Shown here: in pieces, positions 14,483 to 21,078 of the stretch
How the letters are laid out: every line of letters begins with the position of its first letter
Numbering within the stretch: position 1 is the first letter of the stretch
Origin: a virus
DNA length: 21,078 nucleotides
Virus record (IMG/VR): IMGVR_UViG_3300008117_000514
Span: 1-21,078 of that record
Direction: 5' to 3' (one strand)
Notes under the pieces: model-generated
Told to the model about the DNA's origin: nothing
The model's input: only the letters and a program-made list of their open reading frames with translations
The model's database searches: none
Position numbers and translations under genes: made by a program

Positions 14483-14926
14483 TTACTCCTTCGCACCACG
14501 AGCGATACCGACTGCACGGGCATCGACCTTGACGCCGTGATACTCTGACCACGATGGATGCCGCGAGCGGCGCGAAAGCGCAAACAGCGCATCGCGCTGC
14601 GCCTCCGTCATCACATCACCGAGAACCAGCGCATCAATCGCGGAGCGCGTACTCGTCAGTGAAAAGTCCAAACCGTTTTGCTCTAACGCCCGGAGTCCCC
14701 AGCGCAGCGTCGGGTTGTCCGTTGCCATCGAGGCCAGCGCATCAAGCAAAGCAGCACCTTCTTGCGGCCCGAGCGCGTCCATCACGCCGCCGATGCCAGT
14801 GCTGGTCGGCTCCCATGTCACGACGATGGGCAGCGTTGGGTCTGGCGCATTTAGCGCCGCCGCTGCGGCCCAGTCTGGCAAGTCAGCGACATCGGGATTA
14901 GCGAGTCTCGTAGAAAGTGCGCCCAT
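14483..14926 (-). CDS. Hypothetical phage protein, 147 residues
   Basis: Begins MGALSTRLANPDVADLPDWA. It has a helical middle (GAALLDALASMATDNPTLRW, then ALEQNGLDFSL) and a C-terminal segment PSWSEYHGVKVDARAVGIAR. Proteins of this type recur near phage structural genes, but I know of no established function. It starts at ATG 14926 with GAGG upstream, 11 bases after the preceding stop, and ends 3 bases before the next start. Base composition is like that of the two genes that follow, so it seems to be the first gene of the lower-GC cassette. The Asp/Leu-rich helical region could be an interaction or chaperone domain; that is a guess. Confidence 0.6.
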   Translation of the reverse strand: MGALSTRLANPDVADLPDWAAAAALNAPDPTLPIVVTWEPTSTGIGGVMDALGPQEGAALLDALASMATDNPTLRWGLRALEQNGLDFSLTSTRSAIDALVLGDVMTEAQRDALFALSRRSRHPSWSEYHGVKVDARAVGIARGAKE

Positions 14927-14937
14927 GCCTCAGTACC

Positions 14938-15312
14938 TCAAGCGTGCGTGATCGCCGCGCTGTTGATGGTCACCGTCTGGCCGGCGGTGATGCTCAGGCT
15001 GTCCAGGATGATGTCGGCCGCCGACAGCCCAACGGTCAGGCCGGTGATGATGTCGGTGCCGCCGCTGGCCGTGCGAATGCGAGCCGCTGCGGCCGTGCCG
15101 GTGTTGTCGGCGCTGGAGTCGCTGCGGGGAAAGCCTGCAAGCGTCAGCACGGCGCCCGATGCCGCCGCTGCGGCCGGGTTGCCCAGCGCGATGGTGGCCA
15201 GGACAGTGCTCATGCCCGTGGTGCCGATCTCCAGCACGCCGGTCGTGCCGATGGCCGTGGTGACCGCATCGAGGCGGGCGTTCTTGACTGCGGTGGTGTA
15301 GGTGACTGCCAT
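14938..15312 (-). CDS. Hypothetical structural protein, 124 residues (Ala/Thr-rich)
   Basis: Starts MAVTYTTAVKNARLDAVTTA, followed by LEIGTTGMSTVLATIALG and a beta-rich end (DSLSITAGQTVTINSAAITH). Proteins with this opening are frequent in phage structural operons, usually annotated as hypothetical. The start has AAGGA upstream at a normal spacing. It follows the holin-like gene by 30 bases, and GC is high like the main operon, so it seems not to belong to the lower-GC cassette. The fold looks like a small beta sandwich or jelly roll, compatible with a head decoration or fibre subunit. No function is assigned. Confidence 0.65.
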   Translation of the reverse strand: MAVTYTTAVKNARLDAVTTAIGTTGVLEIGTTGMSTVLATIALGNPAAAAASGAVLTLAGFPRSDSSADNTGTAAAARIRTASGGTDIITGLTVGLSAADIILDSLSITAGQTVTINSAAITHA

Positions 15313-15342
15313 GGTGGTGGTCCTTCAGGTGATGAGTGGGGT

Positions 15343-15606
15343 TTAGGCGCCAGGCTGCTGGCCGCGCAGGGCGTGCATGCGGGCTTGGTGTTCGCGCTCT
15401 TCGCGGGCGTCGGCGCGGGAGCGGAAATACAGGTTGACCACGAAGCCGGCCAGGCCGAGCACGATGCCGGCCAGCACCGCGGCTTCGCTGCTGACCAGCC
15501 AGCCGCCGAGGGTGACGCTGGCGCCGGTGTAGGTGGTTTTGCTGGCCGCGCTGGCGATGGTGGCGTCCACCGTTTGCTGGGCGACGTGGTGTTTCATCAT
15601 GTCCAT
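15343..15606 (-). CDS. Holin-like small membrane protein
   Basis: An 87-residue protein with one strong hydrophobic segment (about residues 39-62: SSEAAVLAGIVLGLAGFVVN), a preceding amphipathic Gly/Ser region (SKTTYTGASVTLGGWL) and a highly charged C-terminus (RSRADAREEREHQARM). This resembles HP1-type phage holins (Phage_holin_2_3-like), which form the inner-membrane hole at the end of infection. The start ATG 15606 lies 8 bases after the portal stop with GAGG between. No endolysin or spanin is encoded nearby, which is unusual because lysis genes are normally grouped together. A membrane protein with another job, for example in host exclusion, is the main alternative. Confidence 0.65.
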   Translation of the reverse strand: MDMMKHHVAQQTVDATIASAASKTTYTGASVTLGGWLVSSEAAVLAGIVLGLAGFVVNLYFRSRADAREEREHQARMHALRGQQPGA

Positions 15607-15614
15607 GGGCGGCC

Positions 15615-17519
15615 TCAGCGCTCGTAGGTGGTGACGGTGCGGGTGATTTCGTCGTTGGCGTCACGCTCGACGGTTTGCACGCTGCGGGTGGGGTGGCTGT
15701 CCACCACGGTGACGGCGGCGGGCTGCACCTGGTTGACCACGTTGACGGCCGGCACTTCGGCGCGCACCTCGGGCATGATGGCCTCGACGGTGACGTTGGG
15801 CGCGGGGATGACGATGGGCATGTTCTGCACGTCCTCTCGGATCTGGCTGAGCATGGCGCGGTGCAGCTCTTGGATGTTGTGCGCCATCTGCTCGGCCTGG
15901 GCGGTGTCAATGCCCACGTGCACGCTGACCGGGGCCGGCGCGGGTGCGGGGCGCTCCAGCGCACGGGCCAGCACTTCCACCATGGCAGCCTCCGGCGCGG
16001 CGCGGCCGGCGGTGGGTTCCGCAGCCGGGGCCGGGGCGCCTGGTGCGCCTGCAGCGTTGGCGCCAGGCGTGGCGTCATAGGCCGTCAGGCGCACGCCGTA
16101 TTCGGCGGCCAGGTCTTGCGCGGCCTTGATGGCGGCCAGGGTGTCGTCGAAGTCGTACCCCATGGCGGCGCTCAGGTCTTGCGGGCTCATCAGGCCGGCT
16201 TTGACCTTGAGGATGTTGGCCTCGGTGTCGGCCTTGGGGTCTACCCAGTCCCACCGACGGGGCTGCCACTGGTGGGCGCGGAACTTGTCGAGCTTGGCGG
16301 CGGGCAAGGCGCTGCCGTTGGGCATGAGGATCAGGCCCTTGAGCAGGCACCACTGCAGCCAGGCCTGGTAGACGGGCTCCAGGAAGGCGGCGATGAACCA
16401 TTCCTGGTCAGCGGCCCAGCGGTCACGCTCTTCCAGCGTGCCGCTGCGGATGCTGCTGAAGTTCACGCCTTCCAGGTCATTGGCCAGGCTGTGGTACGCG
16501 ATGCCCCAGCCCGAGGCGATGCGCTGCAGGTGGTGTTTGACGAAGGGGCCAACCACCTGGTCTGGATAGCGGCTTTCGTGCGCCTGGAAGGTGACGCCGG
16601 GGGGCAGCACGTCATAGGTGCCGGGCTGGCTGACGGTGATGGATTCGCCCTCACCTTCCACGGCGCCGATGGGGCTTTGGCCGTCAGGCGTCTGGAAGAA
16701 GCCGAAGTGGTTGGCGCCGTTTTCGGCGGCCAGCAGCGTGGCCAGGCTGAACTTGCCCAGGTGGTGCAGGCTGACGACGCCAGGCGCCATCCAGGGCACG
16801 CCGCGGGCTTGCTCGGGGCGCTCTACGCGCAGCACGTGCAGCACTTCACCGATGGGCATGCGCAGGCGCTGGCGGTTGCTGCCGTGGCCGTCATTCGGGT
16901 GGCCGGCGAAGACGTAGACGGCCACGGGGCGGCGGTAGCTGTCCACCTCCACGCCCATGATGATGGCGTTGCGGCCGGGCGTGGCGGCGATGTTGTAGAG
17001 GGTGTCAATGCGATCGACATCGATGGCCTGCAGGGCGAAGCCGAAGCGGTTTCCAGCCTCGGGGCCACGCACCAGGCGCACGAGGAATTCGCCATCGGTG
17101 GGGAGCTGGCCCACCAGGGTTTCGCACAGATCCCGCAGGCTTTGCCGGCCGGTGACATCGCACTGCGCGCCCCACTCGGCCCAGGCGGATTCGATGGCCT
17201 GGTTGGCCAGGCGGTCGGGCCGGTTGGGGCCGTCTTGCACGCGGGCCTGCAGGCGGATGCCGCCCGGGCCCACGATGTTGGCCTGCACCATCAGGCGGAA
17301 CTTGCGGGCGTAGTCGTTGTTGTTGATGAGCTGGCGGCAGCGGGCGCGCAGGCGGTCCAGGTCTGTGCGCAGCTCTTCGTTGATGCTGTTGGTGGTGCTG
17401 ATCCAGTCAGCGGTGAGGCGGTCAATCCGCGCGCCCTCGAAGCGGCGTTTCTGCACGCGGGCGGCCGGGGCGATGCGCTGGGCCAGCCACTGGCGGGTGC
17501 TGCTGAGGAAGTTGCTCAT
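15615..17519 (-). CDS. Portal protein (lambda gpB family)
   Basis: A 634-residue protein forming the dodecameric ring at the head vertex through which DNA is packaged. The opening (FLSSTRQWLAQRIAPAARVQ, then an RRFEGARIDRLTADWI motif), the ARKFRLMVQANIVGPGGIRL segment and the QARGVPWMAPGVVSLHHLGK region are characteristic of lambda-type portals (Phage_portal_2). A Pro/Ala-rich linker near residues 480-525 precedes a C-terminal tail rich in Glu and Thr. The ATG overlaps the upstream TGA in an ATGA arrangement, so translation is coupled. Length is a little above lambda B (533 residues), mostly from the C-terminal tail. GC matches the main operon. Confidence 0.92.
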   Translation of the reverse strand: MSNFLSSTRQWLAQRIAPAARVQKRRFEGARIDRLTADWISTTNSINEELRTDLDRLRARCRQLINNNDYARKFRLMVQANIVGPGGIRLQARVQDGPNRPDRLANQAIESAWAEWGAQCDVTGRQSLRDLCETLVGQLPTDGEFLVRLVRGPEAGNRFGFALQAIDVDRIDTLYNIAATPGRNAIIMGVEVDSYRRPVAVYVFAGHPNDGHGSNRQRLRMPIGEVLHVLRVERPEQARGVPWMAPGVVSLHHLGKFSLATLLAAENGANHFGFFQTPDGQSPIGAVEGEGESITVSQPGTYDVLPPGVTFQAHESRYPDQVVGPFVKHHLQRIASGWGIAYHSLANDLEGVNFSSIRSGTLEERDRWAADQEWFIAAFLEPVYQAWLQWCLLKGLILMPNGSALPAAKLDKFRAHQWQPRRWDWVDPKADTEANILKVKAGLMSPQDLSAAMGYDFDDTLAAIKAAQDLAAEYGVRLTAYDATPGANAAGAPGAPAPAAEPTAGRAAPEAAMVEVLARALERPAPAPAPVSVHVGIDTAQAEQMAHNIQELHRAMLSQIREDVQNMPIVIPAPNVTVEAIMPEVRAEVPAVNVVNQVQPAAVTVVDSHPTRSVQTVERDANDEITRTVTTYER

Positions 17520-18070
17520 CCGAACCTCACGAAGACGCGGCGGCTGTCAGGCAGGCCAGCGGCCACGGCGGCGGCGGCGTCTTCGCGCTTGACCTCGGCG
17601 CGGTATTTGTCGCGCAGGCTGAGCAGATCGGCCACGGGGATGTTCTTGAGCTGGCGGCCGGCGATCTGGTATTCGGCCACGGCGCTGGAGGCGCGGTTTT
17701 CGATGACGGCTTCGATGGCGTCGAGCGTCTTGCGGGCGTGGCTGCGGGCGTCAAACGTGGCGGCGCTGTAGGCGTTGCGCACCGTGAGGCGGCCTTCGCC
17801 CACGGTGTAGACCTCACCCGAGCGGGTGACGCGGGCGCGCCAGTCATAGGTGCCCGCGGCATAGCCCCCGGTGGTGGTGGCGGCCACGGTGACGGCGTGG
17901 TCATCACCGGAGGCCGTGGCGTTGATGGTGATCTTGGCCGCGGCGTTGATGAGCGTGTAGCTCAGCGCCCAGCCCGCGCTGGCGGGGTAGTCGGCCAGGG
18001 TGCGCGTCCAGCGCCAGGTGTCGCCGGCGTTCGCGCTGCTGGGTTCGATGTTGGGAATGTCTGCTGCCAT
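17516..18070 (-). CDS. Head-tail connector in gpW position, with N-terminal Ig-like domain
   Basis: A 184-residue protein between the large terminase region and the portal, where lambda has W. The C-terminal part (about residues 137-165: EYQIAGRQLKNIPVADLLSL, then RDKYRAEV) resembles gpW-like head-completion proteins that bind the portal. The N-terminal 100 residues form a separate beta-rich domain (SSANAGDTWRWTRTLADYPA, YAAGTYDWRARVTRSGEVYT) absent from lambda gpW, which is only about 68 residues. Together they look like a connector with an added Ig-like or BppU-like domain. ATG 18070 lies 54 bases after the preceding gene; its TGA overlaps the portal ATG. Confidence 0.65.
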   Translation of the reverse strand: MAADIPNIEPSSANAGDTWRWTRTLADYPASAGWALSYTLINAAAKITINATASGDDHAVTVAATTTGGYAAGTYDWRARVTRSGEVYTVGEGRLTVRNAYSAATFDARSHARKTLDAIEAVIENRASSAVAEYQIAGRQLKNIPVADLLSLRDKYRAEVKREDAAAAVAAGLPDSRRVFVRFG

Positions 18071-18120
18071 GCGGTGGGGCGCCGGGGCATGGCGCGCTTT
18101 CGCATGAAGATAGGCGCTGG

Positions 18121-18151
18121 GGTGTCAAGCGGGTAAGGCAAGGGGCTTGAC
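18121..18151 (-). repeat. 31-base dyad repeat, copy 2
   Basis: Matches 11758-11788 at 28 of 31 positions, same orientation. It overlaps the last eight codons and stop of the Mor-like gene (VKPLALPA, stop) and lies upstream of the connector gene start at 18070. Flanking bases (GGCGC before it on the plus strand) are also alike, so the shared region may extend slightly further with small indels. Confidence 0.75.
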
Positions 18152-18508
18152 GTTTTGGGGGGCGGCGTCGGGGTCAGCCTCGGTGACGATCTGGTGGATG
18201 CGCTGGCGGCTGAGCCGGTATTTGCGGCTGAGCGCGCCGATGTGGGTGCCGGCGCGGTGTTCGCGGCGGATGGCGGCGTTGCGCTGGCTGGTGCCCTCGC
18301 CCGCGCGGCGGGCGATGTAGGGCCGGTCACCGCCCCAGTGTTCGCGCACCTGGCGGTCGATCTGCACGGCCAGGGCGGCGCTGAAGCCGGGGGTGAGCGC
18401 GACCACGCGCTGCAGGATGTCGGCCACGATGTCGTCACCGGCGCCGGATTCGTCCCAGGGCATGCGGGGCGGCGGGGCGGCGGGTGCGGGGGCGGCAGCT
18501 TTGGGCAC
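18125..18508 (-). CDS. Small HTH protein, Mor-like C-terminal domain
   Basis: About 127 residues from a GTG at 18508; ATG 18463 (MPWDESGAGDD) is an alternative start. An Ala/Pro-rich head is followed by a helical part (DDIVADILQRVVALTPGFSA, then ALAVQIDRQVREHW) and a C-terminal segment with GGDRPYIARRAGEGTSQRNA and LSRKYRLSRQRIHQIVTEAD. The GG.xxYI...G pattern followed by a LSRKYxLSxxxIHxIV helix-turn-helix is the layout of the Mor/C phage activator family. The frame extends upstream to 18712 but there overlaps the terminase gene in another frame and is low quality. No ribosome site is strong, so coupling to the terminase stop (18520) is likely. Its role, whether transcription or packaging, is unproven. 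Confidence 0.55.
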   Translation of the reverse strand: MPKAAAPAPAAPPPRMPWDESGAGDDIVADILQRVVALTPGFSAALAVQIDRQVREHWGGDRPYIARRAGEGTSQRNAAIRREHRAGTHIGALSRKYRLSRQRIHQIVTEADPDAAPQNVKPLALPA

Positions 18509-18519
18509 GGCGGCTGGGC

Positions 18520-20463
18520 TCAACGGCGGTAGTTGATGCGGAAGCGGGGGGCGGGCGGGGCGGGCACGCGGGGGACGTTTTCCGGTGCGGGGCGATTGAC
18601 CTGCACCTTTTCTGCCATGGATGGCGGTGGGTTGTCCGCTAAGGCTGAAACGGTGGCGGCGGCAAACAAGTCGAGCGTGCGCGGCTGGACAGCGTCCTCC
18701 AGCTGCTTCCACTCTTTGTCCGTGCGCACATGCAGGTTGAGCATGTGTGTGCAGAAGATGGCGTAGACGCTGCAGTCCCAGGCCTCATTGCGGCGGCGCT
18801 TCGGGTTGACCCACTTGTAGTCAATGCCTCGGGCGGTGCGCACGGGCACTCGGGCCTCGACGGTCATCTGCTCGTAGAACTGATCTGGCAGATCCTTGCT
18901 GAAGTGGACATAGCCAGGGCCGGGCCGGGTGACCTGCAAGCGACCATAGAGCAGATCTTTGGCCGTGTCGGTGCCAACAAACCACAGCTTGACACCGCGC
19001 TTGAGGATCTGGCCTCGCCAGTTGACGTCCTGCACTGATGCGCGGCTCTTGACCATTTTGCTGGGCTGGTGATCGCCCTTGACGGCATAGACGCGGCGCC
19101 GCTCTCGTTGCCGACAGAAGTTGTACGCCTGGTGTGTGAAGTGGCCCCCGGTGTCCACAGCCGCCGCATCGATTCCGAGCTGCTGGCCCCCCGCGTGAGG
19201 GAATTTGGCCAGCAGGTATTCGTCGAGCTTGGCCCACTCGCGCTCATCAGCGGGGTTGGCCGGAAGGATGGCGTAATCCACCACCCACATCTCTTCGCCA
19301 CGGCCAATGGCCCACACAACGGCCTCGAAACGGTCGTCCTGTACGTCCACCCCACACACCAGAACCAAGCCACCCATGGGCACGGTGCGCAGTGAGTAGG
19401 CCTCCGCGCGCCGGGCTAGCTGGTGCTGGTCAGCCTTCTCGAAGACTTCTTCCCACACCTCACCCAGCGTCTCGTTGACGAACGTGATGAGCGATCCGCT
19501 CTCCCCCTCTTCTGCCTTCTTCTTGGCCTCCAGAAACTCTCGAACGATGTCTGCCCACTCGCGCTGTGGGCTGTAAGCGGCCCAAATGACAAAGGCGACG
19601 TGTCGCGGGCTGTGAATAGGCTGGTCAGCGCCGTCGCGCCAGATGCCGTCTTGCCCATAGCGGTACGCAGCGCAGTCGCTTATCCAGACGCCACGACCGT
19701 ACAGGCGCAGGTACTCGGCTTGGCTTAGCTCACCCCGGCAGTGCGGGCACAGGTGGCGAACCGGGCCTGTGTCGCCGCCCATGCCGCCGCCCTTGAAGCC
19801 ATGCGCCACGTGATCCAGCCCCTTGATGCCCGGGGTGCTGCCCACGATGAGCTTCGGGAATGGTGCGCCCTCCAGGCGGCCACGGGCACCCTCGACTGGG
19901 TTGGTGCGCTTTTCGACCACAAGGTCAAAGGCGCTGGCCTCGTCCAAGATAGCCACTGCCACCGTGATGCGACGGTAGGCCCGCGCCGCCTTGCCGCCCA
20001 GCGTGTGCATCACCGAACCCATGAACTGCTTGAGCTTGAGGGTGTCTTCCTTGCTGTTCAGCTTGAACGGCTGCACGGCCTTCACGTCGCGCAGCATGGG
20101 GTCAATCTCAGACTTCACAAAGCTGTCGCGGTCGTCGTCCGTGGGCTGCCAGATGGCCTGCTTGCGCCGGCGGTGCGCGATGTTGTAGGCGGCGAAGGCA
20201 ACCAGCGTCTTGGTATAGCCCACGCGCTTGCTCTTGCGGACGTTCACCTCCTCGATGTCGTCGTTGCTGAAAGCGTCCATCCATCCCTTCTGGAACGGGT
20301 AGGCCTGCCATTGACCCTGCGTATGGCTGGATTCGGCCGACAGACGAAAGTGCTCTCCGGCCCATCGGCTCAGCGGCATAGGCTCAACGGCGCGCAGCGG
20401 TTCCAAGCCCGCGGTGATCGCGTTCAGAACCGCGTGAAGCGTCTCAGTCGGTGCTCGGCTCAT
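18520..20463 (-). CDS. Large terminase subunit (lambda gpA family)
   Basis: A 647-residue packaging motor and nuclease. Residues 76-86 (RKSKRVGYTKT) form the variant Walker A that lambda gpA also has at nearly the same position. The Walker B region is AILDEASAFD (171-180). A zinc-binding-like pair CPHC lies at 239-242. The nuclease domain begins at GVDVQDDRFE (Asp373) with further acidic residues in GIDAAAVDTGGH (Asp432, Asp438). Order of domains and length match gpA (641 residues). The ATG at 20463 overlaps the small terminase gene by 20 bases, with GGAG upstream. It acts in the cytoplasm with the small subunit at the portal to cut and pump DNA; the gpA type suggests packaging from cos ends. 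Confidence 0.95.
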   Translation of the reverse strand: MSRAPTETLHAVLNAITAGLEPLRAVEPMPLSRWAGEHFRLSAESSHTQGQWQAYPFQKGWMDAFSNDDIEEVNVRKSKRVGYTKTLVAFAAYNIAHRRRKQAIWQPTDDDRDSFVKSEIDPMLRDVKAVQPFKLNSKEDTLKLKQFMGSVMHTLGGKAARAYRRITVAVAILDEASAFDLVVEKRTNPVEGARGRLEGAPFPKLIVGSTPGIKGLDHVAHGFKGGGMGGDTGPVRHLCPHCRGELSQAEYLRLYGRGVWISDCAAYRYGQDGIWRDGADQPIHSPRHVAFVIWAAYSPQREWADIVREFLEAKKKAEEGESGSLITFVNETLGEVWEEVFEKADQHQLARRAEAYSLRTVPMGGLVLVCGVDVQDDRFEAVVWAIGRGEEMWVVDYAILPANPADEREWAKLDEYLLAKFPHAGGQQLGIDAAAVDTGGHFTHQAYNFCRQRERRRVYAVKGDHQPSKMVKSRASVQDVNWRGQILKRGVKLWFVGTDTAKDLLYGRLQVTRPGPGYVHFSKDLPDQFYEQMTVEARVPVRTARGIDYKWVNPKRRRNEAWDCSVYAIFCTHMLNLHVRTDKEWKQLEDAVQPRTLDLFAAATVSALADNPPPSMAEKVQVNRPAPENVPRVPAPPAPRFRINYRR

Positions 20464-20956
20464 CGAACAGAAGCTCCGGGTCGTCCTCGTCTTCGGTCAA
20501 TGACTTCGCCACCAGCTGGGCGGTGGAGTTCACCCATTCGTTTCGCGCGCTGGCGATCACGGCGCTGATCTCATCGCGCTGGGGCTCGGTCAACTCAGGG
20601 CACGATTTGCGCAGCACGCCAGGCAGGTGCTCGAAGCGTTCGGCCACCGCTTGGCTGGCCAAGGCCAGCACCTCAGCCAGCAGGGCAACTGAGGCGTACT
20701 CGCCACGCAGCGCGGCATTCTTGATTTCCAGCCCGAGTCGCTGTTCGCGAGCCAACGCAGCGCGCTCTTGCACCAGGTCCAACCCCCCCGACTCGCTGGC
20801 GCGGCCCGCCGCTATCTCGCGCAAGCGGTGGCAGTAGTCGAGAAGCATTTGGCCCAGCGGGCCGGTGGGGATGCCAGCCTGGCTGATCGCCTGCTGGGAG
20901 ACTCCCACCATGTTTGCCAACTGTTGCTGCGTACCGGTAGCCTGCAGGTCGATCAC
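20444..20956 (-). CDS. Small terminase subunit (Nu1-like)
   Basis: A 170-residue protein starting with GTG at 20956 (GGGGG about 8 bases upstream). Residues 7-27 (GTQQQLANMVGVSQQAISQA) form a clear helix-turn-helix that would bind the cos region. The middle (residues 53-90) is helical and charged, with ALAREQRLGLEIKNAALRGEY, a linker seen in Nu1/DUF1441-type proteins. The C-terminus is acidic (EDEDDPELLFDEPS), fitting contact with the large subunit. It is the first gene of the operon in this window and overlaps the large terminase by 20 bases. GC here is near 60%, slightly below the tail genes. Confidence 0.85.
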   Translation of the reverse strand: MIDLQATGTQQQLANMVGVSQQAISQAGIPTGPLGQMLLDYCHRLREIAAGRASESGGLDLVQERAALAREQRLGLEIKNAALRGEYASVALLAEVLALASQAVAERFEHLPGVLRKSCPELTEPQRDEISAVIASARNEWVNSTAQLVAKSLTEDEDDPELLFDEPSTD

Positions 20957-21078
20957 TAAACAACCCCCGTAGAAAGGCCATGCAACAGTCTGAAAGGGCG
21001 GTCCGAATTACCCGCGCTGGCAGGTGCCAGGGAGGACCCGAACCGGGGGGGTGGGCGGTGGCTGGTCATGCGCCTGAC
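20957..21078 (-). other. Non-coding leader upstream of the terminase genes, possible cos region
   Basis: No gene is supported in these 122 bases. On the plus strand the segment holds CTGGCAGGTGCCAG (21017-21030), a perfect 6-base inverted repeat with a 2-base centre, followed by GGGAGGACCC and a run of seven G (21045-21051). In lambda-type phages cos lies directly upstream of the small terminase gene, and symmetric elements are part of it. The cutting site itself cannot be placed by eye, and the upstream boundary is cut by the window. Confidence 0.35.

Noticed and set aside
14930-16078. Minus-strand open frame of 382 codons across the portal 3' end, holin-like gene and 124-residue gene
   Set aside because: Pro/Arg/His-rich shadow frame; the three genes it covers have ribosome sites, family resemblance and tight spacing.
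18100-18150. TTGACA on the minus strand near the 31-base repeat as a promoter -35 box
   Set aside because: The only -10-like hexamer (TATCTT) is 10 bases away instead of about 17, and copy 1 of the repeat has no matching -10 sequence.
18509-18712. N-terminal extension of the Mor-like gene to 18712
   Set aside because: The extension overlaps the terminase C-terminus in another frame and reads as low-complexity Arg/Pro-rich sequence.
21020-21050. GGTTCGGGTCC on the minus strand, resembling a tRNA T-loop
   Set aside because: The stem around it does not pair (a C-T mismatch in the required 5-base stem), the conserved A in the loop is G, and no cloverleaf can be built upstream.

Overview
The window is the structural half of a tailed double-stranded DNA phage or prophage of the long-tailed (siphovirus, lambda/HK97-like) type. 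Every gene I can support lies on the minus strand, so transcription runs from about 20,960 down to 1. DNA packaging comes first, then head, connector and tail tube, then tail tip and fibre. The high GC content and the protein style fit a host among the Betaproteobacteria, probably Burkholderiales/Comamonadaceae; this is an inference, because no host gene is visible. There is no integrase, repressor, replication gene or endolysin, so I cannot say whether the element is temperate or lytic.

Layout in transcription order. (1) Packaging: a short non-coding leader at 20957-21078 that may hold the cos region, the small terminase, and a gpA-type large terminase. (2) A small gene with a Mor-like helix-turn-helix (18125-18508), a gpW-position protein and a lambda gpB-type portal. 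(3) An unusual accessory block at 11800-15606 between portal and capsid: a holin-like membrane protein, four small or medium structural-looking proteins including a LamG-type lectin, a protein built of twelve 22-24-residue repeats, and a 71-residue protein. Three of these genes (13232-14926) have clearly lower GC than their surroundings and look acquired. (4) A prohead protease fused to an HK97-fold major capsid protein, with a well-placed internal ribosome binding site that could also produce free capsid protein. (5) Connector and tail: an FII-like joining protein, a tail terminator-like protein, a 59-residue Ala/Pro-rich protein, the tail tube protein, a G/GT tail-chaperone pair joined by an A AAA AAC -1 slippery site, and the tape measure protein. 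(6) Tail tip: two tip proteins, a tail fibre with a lower-GC tip region, and the start of a small gene that runs off the window.

Most genes touch, overlap by 1-20 bases or are a few bases apart, as expected for one late operon with coupled translation. The points most worth a second look are the accessory block, the repeat protein, the internal capsid start, a 31-base dyad repeat found twice (11758-11788 and 18121-18151), a duplicated 3' end of the tail tube gene that gives two tandem UUCG hairpins, and a one-base frame disruption near the end of the tape measure gene.
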